From Intestinibacillus sp050255995 (GTDB taxonomy: Bacteria; Bacillota; Clostridia; Oscillospirales; Butyricicoccaceae): a stretch of DNA of 17,009 nucleotides. The position numbers and the translations under genes were made by a program. The stretch spans positions 1-17,009 of the forward strand of contig JBFWIM010000028.1 of assembly GCA_050255995.1 (NCBI GenBank), in the 5' to 3' direction. Positions within the stretch are counted from its first letter, which is position 1. Each line of letters opens with the position of its first letter. This document shows, piece by piece, positions 1 to 5,033 of this stretch. Under the pieces are notes generated by a model, which did no database searches, was not told the origin of the DNA, and saw only the letters and a list, made by a program, of their open reading frames with translations.

Positions 1-8
1 AGATCCAT
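1..8 (-). CDS. Start of a truncated divergent gene (only two codons inside the window)
   Basis: Read on the minus strand, ATG GAT starts at position 8 and runs off the left edge. An AGGAGG ribosome binding site at 22-17 lies 8 bases upstream, and a promoter-like region lies at 74-48. The product cannot be named from two codons. Its position divergent from the GntR regulator, with GTATAC palindromes in the shared gap, suggests it belongs to the same regulon. The call rests only on ribosome binding site, start codon and promoter spacing. Confidence 0.45.
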
Positions 9-37
9 CTCAATAACCTCCTACGCCGCAAGTTTCT

Positions 38-47
38 ATGTATACAG
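38..47. promoter_or_regulatory. Putative GntR operator O1 (GTATAC core)
   Basis: ATGTATACAG centred at 42.5, between the -10 region and the ribosome binding site of the left-edge minus-strand gene. It shares the GTATAC core with sites at 101-110, 1571-1580 and 3160-3169. Many FadR-subfamily (FCD) GntR regulators bind short palindromes of the form TNGTNNNACNA. Assignment to the local regulator is inference. Confidence 0.4.
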
Positions 48-74
48 AGTATAATATATAATTATATATGTCAA
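48..74 (-). promoter_or_regulatory. Promoter for the left-edge gene
   Basis: On the minus strand there is a perfect -35 box TTGACA (74-69) and a -10-like TATACT (53-48) with a short 15-base spacer. A 17-base spacer would give the weaker TACTCT. A GTATAC palindrome (40-45) lies just downstream of the -10, where a bound repressor would block initiation. The surroundings are very AT-rich. Confidence 0.45.
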
Positions 75-100
75 CTGGTATTCGGAATATATTTATACTC

Positions 101-110
101 TCGTATACAA
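101..110. promoter_or_regulatory. Putative GntR operator O2 (TCGTATACAA)
   Basis: TCGTATACAA centred at 105.5, one base away from the perfect TTGTATACAA at 1571-1580. It lies upstream of the TTGACA box of the left-edge gene. Its centre is 63 bases from O1, close to six helical turns. It may serve repression of the divergent gene, the gntR gene, or both. Confidence 0.45.
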
Positions 111-343
111 TGCCGAAATCAGTGAACAATGATTGTCCGGTATGCCAAGAAAAAAAAGCCGTAAGGCACAGCAAGCCCTGAGAAAAGCCACGTGTCAAAT
201 GCTGCATGCGCTGGCCAGGCAGAAATCCGCGTATGCGTTTTTTAAAAAGAACCTTGCAGCATAAAAAGCACGGGGTCCAAAATTCAACGGCAAGAAATAA
301 TACAACAAAAATCAATTGCATACTGTTCACGGAAATGTTTTTG

Positions 344-352
344 TGTTATACT
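344..352 (+). promoter_or_regulatory. Candidate gntR promoter (extended -10)
   Basis: TGTTATACT fits an extended -10 element (TG, one base, then TATACT at 347-352) about 50 bases before the gntR start. No convincing -35 box sits 16-18 bases upstream, which is tolerable for extended -10 promoters. The rest of 111-343 shows no gene I can support. Confidence 0.35.
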
Positions 353-404
353 TGTCGTATTATGAGACGTCTGCAATATACATTCGTTGAGGAGGGTATC
401 AATC

Positions 405-1070
405 GTGTCGAAGAGCAGTGTTGGCTTGAGCGAGCCGATCTATGAAAATATTCTGCATTTGATTATGACAAAGCAGTTGATGCCGGGAGAGAAAATTCAG
501 GAGACAAAGCTTGCGCAGGACTTCAATATCAGCCGTACGCCGGTGCGGGATGCAATCCGCAAATTGAGCAATGACGGACTGGTTGAGATTTTTCCAAACC
601 GTTTTGCACAGGTGCGGCAGTTTACGGAAGACTCCATCACCGAGGTAGGCACGCTGCGCATTTCATTAGATGTGATGGCTGTAAAGCTGGCGGGCCTGTT
701 TGGCAGCTGCGCGGATTATCTGCGTTTAATCCAGATCGCGAAAGAATGTACCGCAGCCTTTGAAGCGGGCGACGGCGAAAAAAGGCGCCAGCTGGACTGC
801 GAATTTCACCTGAAGCTCGCTGAGATCTCCAGAAATTCGCTGCTTTTAAAGTTTCAGCGCGAACTCTGCCTGAAGGTGCAGTTTATTATGTTGCATTACC
901 CCAAAACGGTAAGTGATGAAATGGGGCACCTGCGGCAGCATTATGAAATTGCCGAAGCGCTGATGGATCATGACGAGGCCAGAGCTACGGACCTGATCGT
1001 CGCGCATTTGACTTCGTTCTACGGACTGCGCGATAAATTTCCCAAAGATTTTTTCAAACAGTTGCTATAA
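405..1070 (+). CDS. GntR family transcriptional regulator, FCD (FadR) subfamily
   Basis: A 222-residue DNA-binding regulator. The N-terminal winged helix-turn-helix (about residues 8-75) contains PGEKIQETKLAQ and ISRTPVRDAIRKL, the GntR recognition signature. The C-terminal all-helical FCD domain (about 80-210) keeps an Asp/His set that usually binds a metal and senses a small organic acid or sugar acid: D and H in LDCEFHLKL, H in RQHYEIAEAL, and H in VAHLTSFY. I chose GTG 405 because GGAGG at 391-395 lies 9 bases upstream; an in-frame TTG at 387 would overlap that site. It precedes the dehydrogenase-symporter-GRE cluster on the same strand, so it is probably the local, effector-controlled regulator. 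GTATAC palindromes near the cluster promoters are candidate targets. Family assignment is firm; the ligand is unknown. Confidence 0.93.
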   Translation: MSKSSVGLSEPIYENILHLIMTKQLMPGEKIQETKLAQDFNISRTPVRDAIRKLSNDGLVEIFPNRFAQVRQFTEDSITEVGTLRISLDVMAVKLAGLFGSCADYLRLIQIAKECTAAFEAGDGEKRRQLDCEFHLKLAEISRNSLLLKFQRELCLKVQFIMLHYPKTVSDEMGHLRQHYEIAEALMDHDEARATDLIVAHLTSFYGLRDKFPKDFFKQLL

Positions 1071-1117
1071 TAAACAAGCGCAGTTTTCGCCTGAAGATTG
1101 CGTTTCAGCCTATCGAA

Positions 1118-1158
1118 GCATCTGTCTTTCGCTTGAACCGGAAGACGGGTGCTTTTTT
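1118..1158 (+). terminator. Intrinsic terminator of gntR
   Basis: The arm GCATCTGTCTT (1119 region) pairs with AAGACGGGTGC through two G-U pairs, followed by six T at 1153-1158. It lies about 50 bases after the gntR stop codon, so gntR is probably a separate transcription unit from the dehydrogenase. Confidence 0.7.
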
Positions 1159-1251
1159 GTGTTCTCAAAAGGGAAATTGTTTGCACGATTGGAAAGCAGA
1201 GTATCCTAGCGGGTCTGATAGAGATTCTTGATATCCGGGCGGTACGCTGAA

Positions 1252-1277
1252 ACCGGCCGCGCCGCCGGTGTGTTTTT
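1252..1277 (+). terminator. Second terminator-like hairpin downstream of gntR
   Basis: ACCGGC (1252-1257) pairs with GCCGGT (1264-1269) around a short GC-rich loop, followed by GTGTTTTT. It may back up the gntR terminator. It is shorter than the hairpins at 1118 and 1354. Confidence 0.4.
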
Positions 1278-1349
1278 GTAATCCGCAGGCTCTGATCGGG
1301 TTGCTCCGGCTTCCACCGGGAAACGGATATCTGTTTTCAGTGAAACTAC

Positions 1350-1464
1350 GCCAAAAACGGTCTGTCAGAGTGGCAGACCGTTTTCAGGGAAGTGGTGTGG
1401 AAGAGAGTGAAAAGCGCACACGGTAGATACGGTGCTGCGGGGAAACGAAAAGGTTAAACACCGT
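1350..1464 (-). ncRNA. Candidate small RNA of about 112 nt
   Basis: A minus-strand promoter with consensus spacing (TTGACA 1499-1494, 17 bases, TATATT 1476-1471) is followed about 110 bases later by the strong hairpin at 1384-1354 with five T. No start codon with a ribosome binding site lies between. The predicted RNA begins near 1464 with ACGGTG, which pairs with CACCGT further on. The enclosed loop contains TTTCCCCGC, followed by a pyrimidine-rich stretch with CTCTCTTCC before the terminator. C-rich exposed stretches are typical of Firmicutes base-pairing RNAs that mask ribosome binding sites (RsaE is an example). That role is inference; promoter and terminator are seen directly. Confidence 0.5.
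1354..1384. terminator. Bidirectional hairpin terminator
   Basis: AAAACGGTCTG (1354-1364) and CAGACCGTTTT (1374-1384) are perfect inverted arms around a 9-base loop, with T tracts on both strands. On the minus strand it ends the candidate small RNA starting near 1464. On the plus strand it gives a third stop after gntR. Confidence 0.75.
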
Positions 1465-1470
1465 GAACAC

Positions 1471-1499
1471 AATATAACACCACATTAATATATTGTCAA
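1471..1499 (-). promoter_or_regulatory. Promoter of the candidate small RNA
   Basis: On the minus strand, TTGACA (1499-1494) and TATATT (1476-1471) are separated by exactly 17 bases. This is among the best sigma-A matches in the window, and it points away from the dehydrogenase gene. Confidence 0.65.
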
Positions 1500-1570
1500 C
1501 CAGAATAAAATATATAATATATAAATTCATTAATGCGTACAAATATATATTAAAAATTTTATAAATATGA

Positions 1571-1580
1571 TTGTATACAA
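1571..1580. promoter_or_regulatory. Putative GntR operator O3 (perfect TTGTATACAA)
   Basis: A perfect 10-base palindrome, 12 bases with flanking A and T (1570-1581). It lies directly upstream of the TTGACA box at 1586-1591 of the probable dehydrogenase promoter. This is the most symmetric member of the GTATAC set. Confidence 0.5.
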
Positions 1581-1585
1581 TATCG

Positions 1586-1614
1586 TTGACAGGTCGACGG
1601 CAAGATGGTATTCT
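1586..1614 (+). promoter_or_regulatory. Probable promoter of the dehydrogenase gene
   Basis: TTGACA (1586-1591), a 17-base spacer and TATTCT (1609-1614). Transcription would start near 1621 and leave an untranslated leader of about 305 bases before the ATG at 1926. The putative operator O3 touches its upstream edge. Confidence 0.55.
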
Positions 1615-1620
1615 TGAGAC

Positions 1621-1925
1621 AAGGTCAGGACGATTGGCCGGGAGCCAGGCCATAGGTAAATGATCCATGCCACTCCGTTAAAGCGGGAGAGAACCCGGCA
1701 AACGCGGGCAGCTTATCATAACTGCCTGGAAACAGCCAGGGATCGGCGCCACGCGGAGAAAAGCCGGAAGGGAGACGGTAAAGATTATGCCGGCGGGCTG
1801 CGTGTCATTGCGTACGGTTCATGACGATCGGCGCGCAGCTTCGCTCCGGCAGGAAACCCGCAACACTCTGTCTGCCGCCCGGATATCCTGAGACGGGCGA
1901 TATCGTTTGGAAGGAGCAAAAAACA
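1621..1925 (+). other. Long GC-rich leader of the dehydrogenase gene, possibly structured
   Basis: About 305 bases with no supportable gene. Several local inverted repeats are visible: TGGCC/GGCCA around 1635-1652, CGGG/CCCG around 1684-1697, GGCAG/CTGCC around 1707-1727, and CCTGG/CCAGG around 1725-1740. GATCGGCGC occurs at 1741 and again at 1826. I compared it by eye with cobalamin, SAM-I, glycine and glmS elements and found no convincing match, so it is left unassigned. An in-frame ATG at 1821 lies inside this leader but has no ribosome binding site. Confidence 0.35.
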
Positions 1926-2948
1926 ATGAAAGCGGCGGTTATTGAGCGGGCAAACAGCCTGCGATTGCAAGAAGTGTCCATACCTGCGTTACATGACGGC
2001 GAAGCGCTGATCCGCGTGAACTACTGTGGTATCTGCGGCAGTGATCTGCATGTGCTGCATGGACAGCATCCCACGGCGCGCTTCCCGGTTGTGCCGGGGC
2101 ATGAGTTTGTAGGCGAGTTGGTGGAGTGGAGAGGCGCGAACACGGACGGGTTTGCACCGGGAGATCTGGTGGTGGCGCAGCCTTTCTTTTCATGTGGCCA
2201 CTGCGAACCGTGTGCGCAAGGGTATGATAACGTGTGCCGCGATCTGCATTTCATGGGGGCGCATTGCGACGGTGCTTTTGCCGAGTATGTCAAAGTGCTG
2301 ACACACAAAATGTACAAAATCCCGCGGGATATGGATCTTCCTCTTGCCGCGCTGACGGAACCGGTTGCCGTTGCAATGCATGACGTTCGGCGCAGCGGCC
2401 TGCAGATCGGTCAGACCGCCTTCGTCATAGGCGGCGGGCCAATCGGTATGCTGATTGCAATGGTTGCCCGTCACGCAGGTGCGCGCCGGGTGGTGGTCTC
2501 CGAAATCAATGCGTTCCGGCGGGAGTTTGCCGGTAAGCTGGGCTTTGATGCGGTTAATCCGCTGGACGCGGATTTTAATGAGCAGATTGCGGCGCTGACG
2601 GATGGCAAGGGATTTGATGTGACTTTCGAAGTATCGGGCAGCAAGCCGGGAATCACGTCCGCCGTGGAGAATACGACGATCGGCGGCATGATCATGGTAA
2701 TCGGTATGAGCAGGGAGCCCTATCCGATCAACCTGTCTGAGATATTCGCACGGGAATTGCGGATGCAGGGCGTTCGCATTCATGAACAGTACAACTTCAT
2801 CGGCGCGGTTGAGCTGCTCAAAAGCGGGGCGCTGAACGATGCGTTCGCCACAATGGTCAGCAGAATCTACCCGTTTGCTGAGGTGGAGGGGGCTTTTGCA
2901 TTTGCACAGCAGCCCGGAGATTACTTTAAGGTGCTTGTAAAAATGTAG
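1926..2948 (+). CDS. Zinc-dependent medium-chain alcohol/polyol dehydrogenase
   Basis: A 340-residue cytoplasmic NAD(P)-dependent dehydrogenase of the MDR superfamily, the usual length for threonine, sorbitol or aldonate (L-idonate/L-gulonate) dehydrogenases. Catalytic zinc ligands are C37 (in GICGSD), H59-E60 (GHE) and E145 (TEPVAVA). Structural zinc cysteines are C90, C93, C96 and C104. The Rossmann loop GGGPIG is at 169-174, and E193 near the end of the second beta strand favours NAD over NADP. ATG 1926 has AAGGAG at 1911-1916, 9 bases upstream, and begins with the family-typical MKAAV; an upstream in-frame ATG at 1821 lacks a ribosome binding site. It heads the gene set with the symporter and radical enzyme, so it probably oxidises the imported substrate or reduces a carbonyl product. 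The exact substrate is not readable from sequence. Confidence 0.9.
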   Translation: MKAAVIERANSLRLQEVSIPALHDGEALIRVNYCGICGSDLHVLHGQHPTARFPVVPGHEFVGELVEWRGANTDGFAPGDLVVAQPFFSCGHCEPCAQGYDNVCRDLHFMGAHCDGAFAEYVKVLTHKMYKIPRDMDLPLAALTEPVAVAMHDVRRSGLQIGQTAFVIGGGPIGMLIAMVARHAGARRVVVSEINAFRREFAGKLGFDAVNPLDADFNEQIAALTDGKGFDVTFEVSGSKPGITSAVENTTIGGMIMVIGMSREPYPINLSEIFARELRMQGVRIHEQYNFIGAVELLKSGALNDAFATMVSRIYPFAEVEGAFAFAQQPGDYFKVLVKM

Positions 2949-3107
2949 AAAGGGGGATGGGAAAATGCGGTGTCACATTTTGATATGAGAGCGACCCCTG
3001 AAATCATGGAAATCGGAGCGCGGACAGGGCGGTCCATCTATCCGGCGGGCTGGCGATCTGCTCCTGCTGGCAGACTGCATAGGATGCGTGAACCAGCTTT
3101 GTAGCCA

Positions 3108-3134
3108 TTTACAATTGCAATTGCATTATATAGT
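3108..3134 (+). promoter_or_regulatory. Possible promoter of the symporter-GRE operon
   Basis: TTTACA (3108-3113) and TATAGT (3129-3134) with a short 15-base spacer lie in the AT-rich part of the gap before the symporter. They overlap the palindrome CAATTGCAATTG (3112-3123). The putative operator O4 lies about 20 bases past the expected start site. The 2949-3107 part of the gap shows neither a supportable gene nor a clear terminator, so read-through from the dehydrogenase is possible. Confidence 0.3.
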
Positions 3135-3159
3135 ATGTAACATAAAGATATCGGAATAA

Positions 3160-3169
3160 TTGTATACGG
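3160..3169. promoter_or_regulatory. Putative GntR operator O4 (TTGTATACGG)
   Basis: It shares eight of ten bases with the perfect O3 palindrome and sits 76 bases before the symporter start. The conserved left half and GTATAC core are intact; the right half is degenerate. Confidence 0.4.
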
Positions 3170-3244
3170 TTAATAATGTTAGCAGACATATTGCGTTAAA
3201 GGTCACAAAAGTAAATTTGGGAATACGGAGAAAAGAGGTACATA

Positions 3245-5020
3245 ATGGGCGCTATTTTAGGTAGTTTTCTAGGAATTACTCTTATTGTTCTGGCGATTTC
3301 ATTCTATAAGTCTCTCAAAGTTTCAAAGCACACGAGCGATGGCTATTTTCTTGGCGGCAGAAGCCTGACCGGCGGAGTGATTGGCGCATCCCTGCTGCTG
3401 TGTAATCTAAGCGCGACCAATTTCGTTGGTATGACCGGCGACGTGTATCGCATCAATATGTCGACCATTGGATGGGAAACACCCTGCGCAATCGCGCTGA
3501 TGGTGGTTGGTATTATCCTGCTACCGCGATACCTGCGCCGCGGATTCGCAACGATTCCCGATTTTTTGGAAGAGAGATATGATGCCACGGTCAAAAAGTG
3601 GGTTTCCCTTCTTTTTATCATCTGCTATGTGATTAACACGCTGCCGATTTGCCTATATGCAGGCGCTATCACGCTCAACACCATCTTCGATATCCCAGGC
3701 TTATTCGGATTGACTTACGTGCAAGGCGTATGGGCAATGGTGTTGCTCATCGGTTTGGTGGGTATTCTCTATGCGGTATACGGTGGTCTGAAAATGGTAG
3801 CGACTGCGGATACGCTGAACGGTATTCTGCTTGTTGTGGGCGGCCTTTTGGTTCCGGTTTTTGGTCTTTTAATGCTTGGTAAAGGAAATATTGGCGACGC
3901 CATGCACACGGTTCTGAGCAACGCACCTGAGAAACTGAACGCTATCGGTACGGAAAAAGACCTGCTGCCCTTTTCGACAATGTTTACGGGTCTGTTCCCG
4001 GTACTGATTTATTACTGGGGCATGGATCAGGCGATCATGCAACGTGCGCTCGGCGCCAAGAATTTGGAAGAAGGACAGAAGGGCATGCTCTTTGCAGGCT
4101 TCCTCAAGCTGCTGACGCCGCTTCTCCTGATGTTTCCCGGTATCATCGCCTTCCATCTTTACGGCGCGGGCACGATTGAAAACAGCGATTTGACGTATGC
4201 AATGCTGGTGAATGATGTGTTGCCAAAACCGCTTATCGGTTTGTTCATCGCCGCGATGTTCGGCGCTATCCTCAGTACATTTAACGGAACACTCAACAGT
4301 GTTGCGACGTTGTTCGCTTTAAATATCTATCATGGAAAGCAGAAAAACGGCGTTAAAGTTTCGGAAGAGAAAATCGTAAGAATCGGCAAAATCTGCGGAC
4401 TTGTTGTGGGTATTGCCTCGATGATCATTGCGCCGCTTATGATGTATGCGCCGGATGGCCTGTATTCGATGTTCCAGAAACTGAACGGTTTGTTCAATGT
4501 TCCGATTTTCACAATTATGGTTATGGGTTACCTGAATAAGAAGGCGCCCGCTATCGCCGCCAAGATTTCTCTTATCGCCTTCATCGGCGTCTATGGCTTT
4601 ACGCAGTTCTTTCTCGACTTGCCGATTTACTTCCTGCACGTTTCGGGCGCGATGTTCGTTATTTGCTGCATCTTCATGTGGATTATGGGTAAAGTGAAAC
4701 CGACGGACAAAATCATGGAGGTTCAGCGCAAAAACGTGGTGGCAATCCAGCCGTGGAAATATCGCTACGGAGTTGCAACGTTTCTCATCGCGGGCGCGGT
4801 GGTTACCTATATCGCGCTCTCGCCCATCGGATTTGCTGGAGAACACGGTGCGACCGCGATGACCGGCGTTTGGATGGTTGTCGGCGTGGCGGCGTCTTGC
4901 ATCGCTGGGTATGTGTTTAAGAAGGTTATGAGCCGCGTCGACCGGCAGGTTTATGAGGAGGACGGCGTACAGACTGAAGGTGTGAATCTGCAAAGTAACT
5001 TGCATACGATCGAAGACTGA
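3245..5020 (+). CDS. Sodium:solute symporter, SGLT-like (SSS family)
   Basis: A 591-residue inner-membrane transporter with about 13-14 predicted hydrophobic segments. The order of motifs follows bacterial sodium/galactose symporters: FLGGRSLTGG near 36-44, FVGMTG near 60-65, LPRYLRRG near 93-100, YYWGMDQ at 256-262 with the gate tyrosine, QKGMLFAGFLK near 278-288, and STFNGTLNSVATLF near 344-357 carrying the Ser/Thr pair (S344, T345) expected at the Na2 site. The start has a modest AGAGG site before the ATG. Its stop is 13 bases from the radical enzyme start, so they form one operon. It probably imports the substrate of the pathway. Likely substrates are a sugar, polyol or sugar acid, but several residues aligned to the vSGLT sugar site appear changed. 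Confidence 0.92.
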   Translation: MGAILGSFLGITLIVLAISFYKSLKVSKHTSDGYFLGGRSLTGGVIGASLLLCNLSATNFVGMTGDVYRINMSTIGWETPCAIALMVVGIILLPRYLRRGFATIPDFLEERYDATVKKWVSLLFIICYVINTLPICLYAGAITLNTIFDIPGLFGLTYVQGVWAMVLLIGLVGILYAVYGGLKMVATADTLNGILLVVGGLLVPVFGLLMLGKGNIGDAMHTVLSNAPEKLNAIGTEKDLLPFSTMFTGLFPVLIYYWGMDQAIMQRALGAKNLEEGQKGMLFAGFLKLLTPLLLMFPGIIAFHLYGAGTIENSDLTYAMLVNDVLPKPLIGLFIAAMFGAILSTFNGTLNSVATLFALNIYHGKQKNGVKVSEEKIVRIGKICGLVVGIASMIIAPLMMYAPDGLYSMFQKLNGLFNVPIFTIMVMGYLNKKAPAIAAKISLIAFIGVYGFTQFFLDLPIYFLHVSGAMFVICCIFMWIMGKVKPTDKIMEVQRKNVVAIQPWKYRYGVATFLIAGAVVTYIALSPIGFAGEHGATAMTGVWMVVGVAASCIAGYVFKKVMSRVDRQVYEEDGVQTEGVNLQSNLHTIED

Positions 5021-5033
5021 GGAGGGAATTTAC

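Noticed and set aside
142..264. Plus-strand 40-codon frame encoding a very basic peptide
   Set aside because: No ribosome binding site upstream of the ATG and no recognisable family. It sits in the gap between the divergent gene and gntR, and basic composition arises easily from A-rich sequence.
10..330. Minus-strand 106-codon open frame across the gntR upstream gap
   Set aside because: It would run through the promoter, the operator-like sites and the ribosome binding site of the left-edge gene. It has no ribosome binding site of its own and a composition typical of AT-rich non-coding DNA.
1384..1668. Minus-strand 94-codon frame in the gap before the dehydrogenase
   Set aside because: It spans an AT-rich promoter region and the small RNA promoter, lacks a ribosome binding site, and has low-complexity Ile/Tyr/Asn content.
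1640..1790. Cobalamin, SAM-I or glmS riboswitch in the dehydrogenase leader
   Set aside because: Fragments such as GCCACTCCG and AGCCGGAAGG recall parts of these motifs, but the conserved cores and their order are absent.
1790..1825. Group II intron domain V remnant (GCGTACGGTTC at 1810-1820)
   Set aside because: Only the 3' half resembles domain V. The matching 5' arm and GAAA loop are missing, and no reverse transcriptase or intron boundary was seen.
2985..3104. 39-codon frame between the dehydrogenase and the symporter, preceded by a 7-codon frame with an ATGA overlap
   Set aside because: The first mini-frame has a purine-rich upstream stretch, but neither peptide resembles a protein I know. 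Both lie in a gap with regulatory features.
3776..3781. GTATAC inside the symporter gene as another operator
   Set aside because: It lies in coding sequence with flanks unlike TTGTATACAA, so it is counted as chance.
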